DNA from: Clostridia bacterium
GTDB taxonomy: Bacteria; Bacillota; Clostridia; Lachnospirales; Lachnospiraceae
Direction of reading: 5' to 3'
Assembly: GCA_910576325.1 (NCBI GenBank)
Contig: CAJTIM010000006.1
Location: 62,001-126,000, forward strand
DNA length: 64,000 nt
The translations under genes and the position numbers were made by a program. Below are positions 53,301-63,087 of this stretch, piece after piece (positions within the stretch are counted from its first letter, which is position 1; every line of letters begins with the position of its first letter). The notes beneath the pieces are model-generated. The model was given only the letters and a program-made list of their open reading frames with translations, searched no databases and had not been told where the DNA came from.

Positions 53301-53399
53301 ACAGGCTGAAAACATCCAATGCACGGAATCATTTACGGATATATTTTAAGTGAACGGAAATTATTTTTAACAACTACGAACTGAAATGGAGGATTTAGG

Positions 53400-54695
53400 A
53401 TGAAACACCCGATTCAAGAAATGATGGAGCAGCGCAGGCTGGGAAAGAAATGCGGCATTCCCTCCTACTGCACCGCCAACACACTGGTACTTGAGATTAT
53501 CTTAAGACGCGCAAAGCTTCTTAACACCCCGGTTCTGATTGAAGCAACCGCCAATCAGGTAAACCAGTACGGCGGTTATACGGGAATGGTCCCCAGGGAT
53601 TTTTATGAAATGATCGAAAAAATGGCAAAGGAATTCGACGTACCGGAGAATCTGATAATTCTGGGCGGCGATCATCTGGGCCCGCTGACCTGGCAGAACC
53701 TTCCCGAAAAGGAAGCCATGGAAAAATCCGTAGAACTGGTATATCAATATGCCCGTGCCGGATTTACCAAAATTCATCTGGATACCAGTATGAAGGTGGC
53801 CGACGATCCGGAAGGGCTTCTGTCCACGGAAACCATTGCACGCCGGGGCGCTGAGCTTTACAAGGCGTCCATGAAGGGCTATGAGGATTTGAAGTCTGAG
53901 AAGCCCGATGCTCTGCGCCCCGTATTTATCATCGGAAGCGAGGTTCCGATTCCGGGCGGCGCACAGGAAGCGGAGGACAGCCTGGCCGTTACCAGTCCTG
54001 CTGCCTTCCAGGATACGGTTGCCACCTACAAGCGCATCTTTGAAGAGGCCGGCGTAGGCGACGGGTGGAAGGATGTTGTGGCTGTTGTTGTTCAGCCCGG
54101 TGTTGAATTCGGCGATGATCAGGTGTTCTTATACGATCACGATGCCGCAGTTAATCTCTGCGCGTCATTAAAGGAATATCCCGAGGTCTGCTTTGAAGGC
54201 CATTCTACCGACTATCAGAGCCCGGAGTGCTTAAAGAATATGGTTGAGGACGGCATTGCCATTCTGAAAGTGGGTCCTGCCCTGACCTATGGACTTCGGG
54301 AGGCTTTGTTCGCCTTAAGCTTTATGGAGAAGGAGCTTGTTCCAGAAGAAAAACGCGCCGGCTTTATCGAGACACTGGAACAGGTGATGCTTGCACAGCC
54401 CGGCAACTGGCAGAAGCACTACCACGGAGATGACCAACAGCTTGCCCTTGCCAGAAAATACAGCTTCTCCGACCGGGCCCGTTATTACATCGGACAGCCG
54501 GAGGTAACAGCAGCTATCGATAAGCTCTTCGCAAATCTGAAGGAATATCCCATTCCTATGAATATGCTGCATCAGTATATGCCTGTAACTTATGCCAAGG
54601 TGCGGGACGGTGTTCTTCCATTGGATCCCAAGGAGCTTGCCCTGGACGGTGTTACATTCTTTATGCTGGATTATGAATATGCCGTAGCACAGTAA
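53400..54695 (+). CDS. gatZ: D-tagatose-1,6-bisphosphate aldolase non-catalytic subunit (GatZ/KbaZ)
   Basis: 431 residues, full length. It contains YGGYTGMVPRDFYEMIEKMA, ILGGDHLGPLTWQNLP, KIHLDTSMKVADDP and FEGHSTDYQSPECLKNMVEDGIAILKVGPALTYGLREALF. The subunit is needed for activity and stability of the GatY/KbaY aldolase. GGAGG precedes it, 99 nt after nagA. No gatY lies next to it; the class II aldolase at 42839 may serve, or the partner is elsewhere. Confidence 0.92.
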   Translation: MKHPIQEMMEQRRLGKKCGIPSYCTANTLVLEIILRRAKLLNTPVLIEATANQVNQYGGYTGMVPRDFYEMIEKMAKEFDVPENLIILGGDHLGPLTWQNLPEKEAMEKSVELVYQYARAGFTKIHLDTSMKVADDPEGLLSTETIARRGAELYKASMKGYEDLKSEKPDALRPVFIIGSEVPIPGGAQEAEDSLAVTSPAAFQDTVATYKRIFEEAGVGDGWKDVVAVVVQPGVEFGDDQVFLYDHDAAVNLCASLKEYPEVCFEGHSTDYQSPECLKNMVEDGIAILKVGPALTYGLREALFALSFMEKELVPEEKRAGFIETLEQVMLAQPGNWQKHYHGDDQQLALARKYSFSDRARYYIGQPEVTAAIDKLFANLKEYPIPMNMLHQYMPVTYAKVRDGVLPLDPKELALDGVTFFMLDYEYAVAQ

Positions 54696-54791
54696 GTAAT
54701 GACATATATTTTATATCTCTGGCGAATCTGTTTTTCAGCATATATGCAGATCGTTGGAAACGGATGCCGTCAGACTTATAAGTGTACGGAT

Positions 54792-54819
54792 AAGGGACAG
54801 CCAACCTTGACTGTCCCTT
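54792..54819 (+). terminator. Terminator after gatZ
   Basis: AAGGGACAG (54792-54800) pairs with CTGTCCCTT (54811-54819), followed by TTTATTTG. Confidence 0.8.
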
Positions 54820-54840
54820 TTTATTTGCAGGCTGTCTTGC

Positions 54841-56040
54841 CTATTCCGCTCTTCCCGCATCCTCAATATGCTCCATAACCGTCTCAATTCTATCATTATA
54901 TCCATTCATATTCAAATAATCCATACGGTCCATATCCAGAATAAAATCCCCTTCCTCCGGTCTGCTCCGATAAAGGCGCACCTCCTGGCGCTTATCCCCA
55001 TCGTCTGTGTGTATGGTCATCTGATACTCCACAATAATGATAATATCCGTGTTCCCATCTTCATCGTAGTCCTTGAAGCTCACGGCCTGGATCTGATGAA
55101 ACACCTCATTTCTCAGATAATTATCCTCCGCCACAGCTGGAAGCTGAAATAGCTCCGCCCCGTCACTGGGCTTTATAATACTGAAGGTTACATCCTGATT
55201 TCCATAAGCGCTTTTATCCGGCGCATAGGACACGAAAAGCACATCGCCCCAGGGCGCACCTAAGTCTACGTTAAAGCTCTGATCCTCTATCTTCCAGATC
55301 TCCTTGGAATACTTCACACCTGCCGTATAAATATTGGACAGAAACCGATAGTCCTCTCCGTGCTTTTGAAGGGTCAGCCGGCAGGAGGGTACAAAAACTT
55401 CATAGTTCTCATCCCCGGGCACACATTCCAGTTCGTAGGTATCCCCGCTCAGCTGTCTGCCGCTGACACAGGTGAAGTTCATATAATTGGTATCTCCGTG
55501 CTGCCAAACCCATGCGTCGGAATCCGGCAGATACACCCACGATAATTCCCGGGACATCTCCTCCAGAGTCAGACCAAGCTTCTCCTCCAGAAACTCATTG
55601 ATCTGACCGGTAGTCAGTTTGGTGCAGTCCGTATAAATCTCTTCATCTCCTGTTATTTTCAGATATTCCGCCCGTTCCGCTTCGCTCAGAGGCATATTTT
55701 CAATGCCTGCTCCCGCATAGAATACTTGACTTAAATCCACATCCTCAGGCCTTGTATATTCGGAAAGCAAAAAGCCATAATTGCCGCAATTACTTCCCTG
55801 ATTGATCCATCTCGTAAACTCACGCAGCTCTTCGCTAGTCAGATCCCGCTCTGCGTCGCTGTACTCCGGAACCTCGGATTCTGGATTCTCAGCGGACGGT
55901 TCCTGCTCCTTTTCTGTATTCTCCTGATCTTCCTGCCGTTCTATTTCCGGCTGCTTCGGGGCATCCTGCTCCTTTTTACATCCTGTCAGAAGCAGCAGAA
56001 CACAGACAGTAAGAATCCATATCCTCTTTAATCCCTTCAT
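54841..56040 (-). CDS. Surface lipoprotein, unknown function
   Basis: 399 residues. A lipoprotein signal ends in LLLLTGC (lipobox, Cys21). A Glu/Gln/Pro-rich spacer follows (EQDAPKQPEIERQEDQENTEKEQEP). The C-terminal part contains KDYDEDGNTDIIIIVEY, a DxDxDGxxD calcium-binding motif of VCBS/FG-GAP-like repeats. It is the last gene of the surface-protein group, 3 nt after the cohesin-like gene. Enzymatic activity is not evident. Confidence 0.75.
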   Translation of the reverse strand: MKGLKRIWILTVCVLLLLTGCKKEQDAPKQPEIERQEDQENTEKEQEPSAENPESEVPEYSDAERDLTSEELREFTRWINQGSNCGNYGFLLSEYTRPEDVDLSQVFYAGAGIENMPLSEAERAEYLKITGDEEIYTDCTKLTTGQINEFLEEKLGLTLEEMSRELSWVYLPDSDAWVWQHGDTNYMNFTCVSGRQLSGDTYELECVPGDENYEVFVPSCRLTLQKHGEDYRFLSNIYTAGVKYSKEIWKIEDQSFNVDLGAPWGDVLFVSYAPDKSAYGNQDVTFSIIKPSDGAELFQLPAVAEDNYLRNEVFHQIQAVSFKDYDEDGNTDIIIIVEYQMTIHTDDGDKRQEVRLYRSRPEEGDFILDMDRMDYLNMNGYNDRIETVMEHIEDAGRAE

Positions 56041-56043
56041 TCG

Positions 56044-57393
56044 TTAGCTTATTTTCCTCCTTTTTCTGACATATGTCTTTTTGCCGTCCTTCCATGCGGG
56101 CTGTTCCCGGCGGGACTGCATCCCCTGAGTTCTGCCCGCTGTCTGTCCCTTTTGCACGCGCCTGGTCCGGGCAGCTCCCTCTGCCGTTGCCCTGCGCTTT
56201 GCCGGCCGTTCACTTCGTACCTGTGTAAATTCTTTCTGCCTTCTTGCCTGCTCACTTCGCCCACGCGCAGCTTCTTCACGCTTTCTTGACTGCTCACTTC
56301 GTGCACGCGCAGTCCCTTCCTGCTTTCTTGCCTGCGGCCGCTTCTTTGCGGATACATAGGCATTTCTTCCGCCATGCATGCGGCGCCTTCTCCGCCGTTT
56401 CCGCTTCTCTGAGGCTCGTACTGCCATACTGACGCCGATTCCCCCGGCAATTACCGCAGAACCCACAAAAAGTCCGAAGAATATCTTCGTCCACACATCC
56501 ACCCCGATAGCTCCGGTCTTTTCTTTCCACAGCTTCGCACCGTCTTCCCACAGTGAGTGCTCCGGCAGCTGAGTTCCATTCTCCCCCGAAGCATCTTTGG
56601 AATCCTCGCTTCCAGGACCCTCACCCGGATTCGATACCGTAGAGCCGTCGCCGGCTATACCATTTAACAGGGCATCCAGAAACTTTTTGGAGCTTCCGGT
56701 GGTTCCTGCTGACGGCTTGGTTTTATCCTTCTTGCCAGCCTCCTCCCCGTCCGCTGGTATCTCTCCGTCGGAATCTCCGCCGTTGCTTCCCTCATTGCCC
56801 TCATTGGGCTTGCCCTCTTCCTCCGGGGGCCTCATAATCTCGCCCACATCGTCGTCATCGTTATTGCCTCCGCCCGAGCTTCCGTTGTTCACGGTCTGAC
56901 CCCCGTCTCCGGTATTGACTTCACCCTCATACATACCGTGAGCCCGGTTGACGGTTTTAAAGCTGTCCTTCACTACCTTGACGGTGGTTTTTTCATCAGA
57001 GGTTACAATTACTTTCCCCAGCGAAATATTTTTGCTGCTGTAAATATTCTTGTTGCCGGAAACATAAATGTTTAAAACTCCGGTGTCCTCCTGGTAGCGG
57101 TACTCCGTCATGGTCCCCTCCGGTATGCCGCTGCCGAAATCAAAGGAAACATCCTCTTTTTTGATGCTTCCCGGCCCCGAGATCTGAAAGCTGAGCTGTA
57201 TGGCCACAATATCCTCGGGCGGGGTAAAGCTTCCGTCCGGGTTCTCTTCAACAGGCAGCTCAAGAGTAGCCTCGATCTGCCCGTTCACATTGTTTAAGGA
57301 TACGGTTTCCTTCTCCGCGGCCCTCACTGACAGTACGAAAGCTGTGAAACAGACAAGTGAAATTCCAAGCCAGAGAATGAATTTATTTCTCAT
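56044..57393 (-). CDS. Membrane protein with cohesin-like ectodomain and Arg-rich cytoplasmic tail
   Basis: 449 residues. Signal peptide, then a beta-rich domain of about 130 residues (GQIEATLELP ... AIQLSFQISG ... GVLNIYVSGNKNIYSSKNISLGKVIV) that reads like a cohesin or cohesin-like fold. A Gly/Asp/Glu/Ser linker follows, then one membrane helix near residues 302-325 (IFFGLFVGSAVIAGGIGVSMAV). The tail is about 120 residues, very rich in Arg and Lys, with near-repeats such as ARSEQSRKREEAARGRSEQARRQ. It is encoded next to a dockerin-containing protease. A surface anchor for that protease is inferred; the cohesin call is by eye. Confidence 0.6.
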   Translation of the reverse strand: MRNKFILWLGISLVCFTAFVLSVRAAEKETVSLNNVNGQIEATLELPVEENPDGSFTPPEDIVAIQLSFQISGPGSIKKEDVSFDFGSGIPEGTMTEYRYQEDTGVLNIYVSGNKNIYSSKNISLGKVIVTSDEKTTVKVVKDSFKTVNRAHGMYEGEVNTGDGGQTVNNGSSGGGNNDDDDVGEIMRPPEEEGKPNEGNEGSNGGDSDGEIPADGEEAGKKDKTKPSAGTTGSSKKFLDALLNGIAGDGSTVSNPGEGPGSEDSKDASGENGTQLPEHSLWEDGAKLWKEKTGAIGVDVWTKIFFGLFVGSAVIAGGIGVSMAVRASEKRKRRRRRRMHGGRNAYVSAKKRPQARKQEGTARARSEQSRKREEAARGRSEQARRQKEFTQVRSERPAKRRATAEGAARTRRVQKGQTAGRTQGMQSRREQPAWKDGKKTYVRKRRKIS

Positions 57394-57417
57394 GATTGCC
57401 TCCCTTGCTGTATGCCT

Positions 57418-57454
57418 AACGGGTCATCGGCCAAAGAATGAACCGTGACCCGTT
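57418..57454 (-). promoter_or_regulatory. Intercistronic hairpin
   Basis: AACGGGTCA (57418-57426) and TGACCCGTT (57446-57454) are perfect complements between the M60 and cohesin-like genes. No T-run follows on the minus strand, so it is more likely an attenuator or processing site than a full terminator. Confidence 0.4.
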
Positions 57455-57475
57455 AAGAATCCTCATTCACATGCT

Positions 57476-60400
57476 CTAATTTTTACTGCTTCCAAGGTTG
57501 ATATCCGGCAGTGTCTGAGGTACGGCCGTAAACTCCGTATCGCTGACTAAACGCTGTCCTTCATTGGTGAGCGCATTGTCCACCCGGTACAGCTCCGCGC
57601 GCACCTTCCCCGGAAGCTCTGCGGCTGAAATGCCTGCGGAGGGTTCAATCCAATAAATCCAGGTTCCGTCAGAGGTTTCACCCAATAATGCATCCTTCGG
57701 GTCATCCGCCAGAATAATCTGGTGAGCTGTCAATGCTCCCTCTGCGTCCGTGCCTCCTACAATATTGCCGTTCTCATCATAGAGCACTACCACATTGTAT
57801 GCCGGATTTCCTTTATAATTTCCGGTAAATACGATAGAGCCTTTCGGAATCTTCTCATCCGCTTTCTTACCGTATTGATAATCACTTACAAGCTTTCCAA
57901 TGGCTTTTTGTCCGTCTGAAGCAGACATAAATTCTACATTGTCTCCCGAAGGACCGTATAAATCAAGCTCTGCCACGGAGATATTTCGTCCCTGCTGCCC
58001 TACTGCCGTCAGCTTCACATAAGCCGCATCGTAGGTACAGATCCAGTTGTCCTTGCCGTTGGTAAAGTAAACTCTCGCCTTTCCGCCCGACTGTGCAAAG
58101 GTTCCCGTTCCTACCTCCCGGTATACCTGACCGTCCTCACTGATCTCAATCTTATAATCCGTTGCTGCCTGTCCGCCGGACGCAAACGTATATTCCAGAG
58201 CGGATACCGGTGTGCTTTGATTCAGCTCCAGAAGAATATACGGATCTTCTGCTTCCGCCGTGCCGGTGAAAGCCGTGCCTGCGCTGCCGTCAATAACCTT
58301 CGTTACCGCAGATATGGTTTCACTCTCACAGGGGAGATCCTCGGTCCCGTTGGGCTTCGTATCCTCCTGAGAAGTCATATTCGTGGAAGCCGTCCATGCA
58401 CTCTTATCCTGCAGGCCGTCTCCTTCTATCTTTACGGTACCTGCCTGGCATACATTGGAACGATTCAAATATTTATCTATAGCCGTCACCTCGTAGCGAA
58501 TCACATGATTCGCGGCAAAGGCTGCCTGATCCGTGAAGGTATTGGTCTGGGTAAAGCCTGCTGTCTCACGGCGTTCCTGTCCGCCTTCTATAAATACCCG
58601 GGTAATCTCATAGCCCTGTAAAAGCTCGGAAGACGAACCTGTATAAGTCATCGTCAGAGTTACCTGGCTGTTATTTGCCGATGCGTTTGCCGTCACCACC
58701 TGCTTTCCGGTAAAGGTATCTCCGCCCGCATGCTCCATCTCATAAACCCGGGCCGTATCGTCCACATAGTAAATAGCACGTTTTTCCGGCTCAAACTGCT
58801 TCATGTAGGCTGTACTTTCCGAATCCGGCCTCATGCCCCAGCGAATAAAGAAATCGCTTAAATCCCGTTCTGCTGCCGCACTTGCCAGACGCATCAGGTT
58901 CTGCTCCCGTCCGCCGTTCAAGGTAAGGGCCACTCCGCCCGGCTTCGGCGCCCGGCTTGTATCTCTTGCATAGCTGTCTACTCTTGCAAAGAATAAATTG
59001 CTGAAAATCTCATCATAATTGCCGTAGGTTTTGAAATTGTAGTCCCGGTCATAGGCCAGATGAAGCTGCCAGTACATGCCAAGCTGTGTAAATACATTGC
59101 CGGCGGCTCCCTCTGTCCCGGAGGTTACCTTCTTGAATACCTCCGGATATTTGAAACGAACCGTATTATTGTCGTCCTTCGCCTGAGCCAGTACCGCAAA
59201 GTAATTGTTTGTCACCTCTGCGTGAGCATAGGCTCCCTGATTGATGTTATGACCAATCTCATGGGCAATTCCCCAGCCGTAGTATCTGCCGCTCTGATAT
59301 CTTCCGCTTTCGTCGGATACTACCGGATCGCCGCCCATCATTCCGCTTGTCTCATTCCACTCGATACCGATATGATTTCCCGCCGCATACATGAAGGCTC
59401 CTGCGAACATCTTCATATAACGGATATTCAGATACTGGTAGGGCAGATGATTCTTGTCTATGATGCTGCTGTTCGTCCCCTCCGCAAAGGAGTTGGTCAG
59501 TCCCTTGTGCTGATAGAAGAGCGTAAGCATATCTCCCATAGCCTGTACGGTCTTGGAAAGGCGCTCCTCCGGATTTGCCCCCAGTCCTGCAAGTACCTGG
59601 CTGGCCGGAATGGATAACATCATTTGATCGGTCTGGATATCCGTAAGGTTCAGGATACACTCCCTCTCATTGTATGCATAATGAACATTCTCATTCTCAG
59701 AGCTGTCGTGAAGCTCCTGATGCTTTTTACTGAGATCCGATACATAGGCGCTCAGCTCCTGTACGTAGGTCCGTATCCGCTGATTTTTTTCTTCCTCGGA
59801 CACACCATACAGGCGGAGCACCGGATAGCTGGTTCCTCCGCTGACCCGAACCGCATAGGCGTCATCGCTGCTGCTGCCGGAATATTGAATATAAAGCGCT
59901 CCTCCGCGTTCCTTATCTGTAGAGCAGATATCCCCCACCTTAATTTCATTTCTTCCTATTTTCAGATTTACACTGCCGCTTAAGGCGGAGGATTCCGCAT
60001 GCTGCTGTGTATATACCAGACTTAAGGTTGTGGCTGCGCCCTCCTTCTTTCCCGGATGACCCACATAGACCACAAGCTCATCCCCTGCGGCCGCAGTAAC
60101 TCCAAGGGGCTGCCATCCGTTCATGCCGCCCACGCTGATTCCTGCATCCTTGCTTCGGGAAATCTCAGGATTCACATGGAGAACACCGTTTAAGCCTCCT
60201 GTTTCCAGAAGCTTTCTGGCCGTATCCAGCTCTTTTTGAAGCGCCGTCCGTTCGGGATGATATTCTCCGCTCACGGGGTCCGTTGTGTCCAGACGCCCCT
60301 GAAGCTGATCAATGGTTTCCTTTGTTACATCCTCCCGGAGCGTGATATGAAGATCATCGCCGTACAGGTTCATAATATCCTGCTCAATGCTGTCATATTC

Positions 60401-62917
60401 ATAAAAACGTATTTCCGATACGGTTGTTTTTCTAAGACCGCCGTTGTACCTTCCAATGCCAAACTGGATCTTAGAGGTACGGACCGGATCTTTGAATTTG
60501 ATGAGATAATAATCCCGGTTGGCGGCTCTCTTTTTCAGCATAGTAATATTTTTTACTGTCTGCTTTGTACCGCTCTCGTCCCAATATTGTACGGTAACAT
60601 ACATATAAGCGCCCAGATCCAAAGGCTCCGCAAAGGCTATCATGCCCAGATCGTATACGCCGTCCAGTTCCACAGTCATACCCTTGTCGCCGCCCGGATA
60701 GGCTCCGCCGTAATCCCAGTCGTCTCTCTGAACATAGGAGGCATAGTTGTTGTCAAGAAGTCCCAGAGCGCTGTTCTTTTCCGTATCCAGGGCGCTGTCC
60801 ACCATAACGCCGCCTCCGCCTATGGATGCCGCCTTAATATGATTGCTCAGCACGCCGCTTCCGTTGGAGGTGTTGATTAGACGGTAAGCCGGAAGCTTTG
60901 CGTCTATAAGTCCGCTTATGGTCTTGCCGGAAGCCTCTAAGGACTTGGGACCCTCTCCCAACTCATTGGTTGCCGTTACATAAACCGTATATTTTGTACT
61001 GTCCTTCAGATCGTTAATCTGGTAGTAGAGACCCTCAATTCCTGCAATTTTTTGGAACTGAGCCTCTCCGTCTTCTTTCCAGTATACATTATAGCTGTCT
61101 GCGTCCTCGGTCTTCTTCCACCGCACATCCACGCTTCGATAGCTGCCCTTTACCGACACTCCGTCCGGTGCGGGGGGCTTTCCGCTTGCTTTGGGCACTA
61201 CCGGAACTTCGTCACAGTATGCACTCTTCCACTCTCCGTTGGTGGAGCGCACGCTTACCAGATATTCGGTGCCGTTTTTAAGCTTGTCTTTATTAAATTG
61301 GCTGATGGTCAGGTTTGTTGAAGTTGTTTTGCGGAACTCTGTCTTGCCGTCGCTTGTAATGGATATTTCGTAGCCCGTTACATTGCTGGCTTTGTTCCAG
61401 CTTATAGTAAAGGATTTGTTTGCCGGCTCCGCCTTAAGTCCCACAGGAATATCTGCGGTCGGCTCCGGAATCCGGGTTTCCATATCATTCACAAATTCCA
61501 CTCTGGAAATCTCCGCAAGGCTCTGGGACTTGGCGGTCTTTGTAATCTTTAAGATCACATGCTTAACGGCAATCTGTCCTCCCAGGTCAATGCAGAGCGC
61601 ACCATTGGCATCCCAAGACGCCTTGAAGCCGCTGTTCTCTCCATAGGCCGGAGCGCTCAGCATGCGCAGATTGCTGGGAGCGGAAAAGCTCACATATTCA
61701 TACTTATCCGCACCACTGGCATCCAGATAGTGAATCTGTACTTCTCCCTGCTGAATGGCATACTCACTGTCCTTTGGCGACTGAATTACAAGTCCGCCAA
61801 GCGCAACATCCTGCGAACCGCTAAAATCAAACTGTACCGCCACCGGAGTATCTGCGGATATGGAGCCTCCGGCTGCCGGGGCAAGTCCTACATTTCCCGT
61901 TCCTCCGCTCAGGAGATTATTCAGATCCCCTTCCACTCTTGTGCTGACTGCCGCCTCCAGAGTCATTGCTTCTTCCGGAATCAGCAGTTCCAATGAGGAG
62001 AGCTTCTTTTCTACTTCCTTCAAAGTGGTAAAATAGTTCAGATCCAGCAGATCCGCAATGCCGTCTCCGTTGAGATCGCAGCCCGTATTGTTCGGATCGC
62101 TCTCAATCGCATTCAGAATGGCTTCTTCATCCTTTTTGTTCAGCTCACCGTCTTGATTTACATCGCCGTAACGAAGCACGCCCGGATGCTGCTTATCCTG
62201 GTCCATCTGGGGTATGCTTCCGGTGTAGACCTGTATCCGGCAGCCCATATTCCCTACCTCGATCTCCTGCGTATAGGGAACATAACCTCTGCCGGTTATA
62301 GTTAATGTATATTTGCCGTTCTTCAAATTCGAAAACCGGGCAAAAGCTTCCGGTGCTTCCTCCGCCTGGTTTCCCTCTCCCTTTGAAGCAGGAAGAACCA
62401 TGCTCGTGCTATGCTTGTCCGAGCCTGCTAAGGTCAACTCAAAATTCTGTTCCTTCTGAACTTCGATTCCCGCGACAATCTGCACCTCAATGGAACCGGG
62501 AACCGATTTCAGCGGTTCTGTCTGATCCGGATCTTGAGTTGTATCGTCCGGATTGCCATTGTCCTCCGGAAGCTTATCTTTGTCCTGATTCTCCTGATCC
62601 TGGCCGCTTTCGTCCGGATTCTGTCCTTCATTCTCCCCGGAACCATTCCCCTCCGGCTGTCCCGCCGGCGGCGTGGTATCCCCGGAAGGCTGCTCCGGTG
62701 TCGTATCGGGCGTTTGTTCCTTCCCTTCCGTTGTATCCTTTTCAGGGTTCTGCGCATCTCCTTCCGGGGCGCCCGTCTTTCCCGGTTCTTCCGTACCGAT
62801 AACCCCTGCTGCCGCATACTTCTGATTCGCTTTGGCAAATACGGTGCCGCTTCCTGAGGAAACCACCAGTATCATTGCCAGTAATCCTGCAAGAACTCTT
62901 GAAAATCTGTGTTTCAT
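57476..62917 (-). CDS. Secreted M60-type (mucinase-like) metalloprotease with dockerin, Fn3 and discoidin-like domains
   Basis: 1813 residues. A signal peptide is followed by a long Glu/Pro/Gln-rich linker. At about 248-305 lies a dockerin-like duplication (GDVNQDGELNKKD and DLNGDGIADLLD). A discoidin-like domain covers about 345-485, two fibronectin III domains about 486-667, and a second discoidin-like domain about 710-840. The M60/enhancin-type catalytic domain carries HEIGHNIN (H1219, E1220, H1223) and a third ligand candidate E1234 (AYAHAEVT). A C-terminal CBM32-like domain covers about 1530-1660. M60 proteases cut mucin-type O-glycoproteins. No LPxTG or membrane anchor is present, so retention may depend on the dockerin. 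Confidence 0.88.
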   Translation of the reverse strand: MKHRFSRVLAGLLAMILVVSSGSGTVFAKANQKYAAAGVIGTEEPGKTGAPEGDAQNPEKDTTEGKEQTPDTTPEQPSGDTTPPAGQPEGNGSGENEGQNPDESGQDQENQDKDKLPEDNGNPDDTTQDPDQTEPLKSVPGSIEVQIVAGIEVQKEQNFELTLAGSDKHSTSMVLPASKGEGNQAEEAPEAFARFSNLKNGKYTLTITGRGYVPYTQEIEVGNMGCRIQVYTGSIPQMDQDKQHPGVLRYGDVNQDGELNKKDEEAILNAIESDPNNTGCDLNGDGIADLLDLNYFTTLKEVEKKLSSLELLIPEEAMTLEAAVSTRVEGDLNNLLSGGTGNVGLAPAAGGSISADTPVAVQFDFSGSQDVALGGLVIQSPKDSEYAIQQGEVQIHYLDASGADKYEYVSFSAPSNLRMLSAPAYGENSGFKASWDANGALCIDLGGQIAVKHVILKITKTAKSQSLAEISRVEFVNDMETRIPEPTADIPVGLKAEPANKSFTISWNKASNVTGYEISITSDGKTEFRKTTSTNLTISQFNKDKLKNGTEYLVSVRSTNGEWKSAYCDEVPVVPKASGKPPAPDGVSVKGSYRSVDVRWKKTEDADSYNVYWKEDGEAQFQKIAGIEGLYYQINDLKDSTKYTVYVTATNELGEGPKSLEASGKTISGLIDAKLPAYRLINTSNGSGVLSNHIKAASIGGGGVMVDSALDTEKNSALGLLDNNYASYVQRDDWDYGGAYPGGDKGMTVELDGVYDLGMIAFAEPLDLGAYMYVTVQYWDESGTKQTVKNITMLKKRAANRDYYLIKFKDPVRTSKIQFGIGRYNGGLRKTTVSEIRFYEYDSIEQDIMNLYGDDLHITLREDVTKETIDQLQGRLDTTDPVSGEYHPERTALQKELDTARKLLETGGLNGVLHVNPEISRSKDAGISVGGMNGWQPLGVTAAAGDELVVYVGHPGKKEGAATTLSLVYTQQHAESSALSGSVNLKIGRNEIKVGDICSTDKERGGALYIQYSGSSSDDAYAVRVSGGTSYPVLRLYGVSEEEKNQRIRTYVQELSAYVSDLSKKHQELHDSSENENVHYAYNERECILNLTDIQTDQMMLSIPASQVLAGLGANPEERLSKTVQAMGDMLTLFYQHKGLTNSFAEGTNSSIIDKNHLPYQYLNIRYMKMFAGAFMYAAGNHIGIEWNETSGMMGGDPVVSDESGRYQSGRYYGWGIAHEIGHNINQGAYAHAEVTNNYFAVLAQAKDDNNTVRFKYPEVFKKVTSGTEGAAGNVFTQLGMYWQLHLAYDRDYNFKTYGNYDEIFSNLFFARVDSYARDTSRAPKPGGVALTLNGGREQNLMRLASAAAERDLSDFFIRWGMRPDSESTAYMKQFEPEKRAIYYVDDTARVYEMEHAGGDTFTGKQVVTANASANNSQVTLTMTYTGSSSELLQGYEITRVFIEGGQERRETAGFTQTNTFTDQAAFAANHVIRYEVTAIDKYLNRSNVCQAGTVKIEGDGLQDKSAWTASTNMTSQEDTKPNGTEDLPCESETISAVTKVIDGSAGTAFTGTAEAEDPYILLELNQSTPVSALEYTFASGGQAATDYKIEISEDGQVYREVGTGTFAQSGGKARVYFTNGKDNWICTYDAAYVKLTAVGQQGRNISVAELDLYGPSGDNVEFMSASDGQKAIGKLVSDYQYGKKADEKIPKGSIVFTGNYKGNPAYNVVVLYDENGNIVGGTDAEGALTAHQIILADDPKDALLGETSDGTWIYWIEPSAGISAAELPGKVRAELYRVDNALTNEGQRLVSDTEFTAVPQTLPDINLGSSKN

Positions 62918-63053
62918 CTTTTCCTTCTCCTCATATATTCTTAGAGTCCTCTCACCCCCCGATCCTGCACAGGAAGACAGGGGAATGCTGAGAATATTCT
63001 CTTATCAACGGCTAAAGAAAATTAAACCGCCGTTTTTGAGAGTATACAGGATT

Positions 63054-63082
63054 ATTTTATTATGAAATCCGCGGAAATGCAA
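63054..63082 (-). promoter_or_regulatory. Promoter of the M60 protease gene
   Basis: Minus strand TTGCAT (63077-63082), 17-nt spacer, TAAAAT (63054-63059), giving a 5' leader of about 130 nt. A TTGTCGAA sequence lies 5 nt upstream of the -35. Confidence 0.55.
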
Positions 63083-63087
63083 CTATT

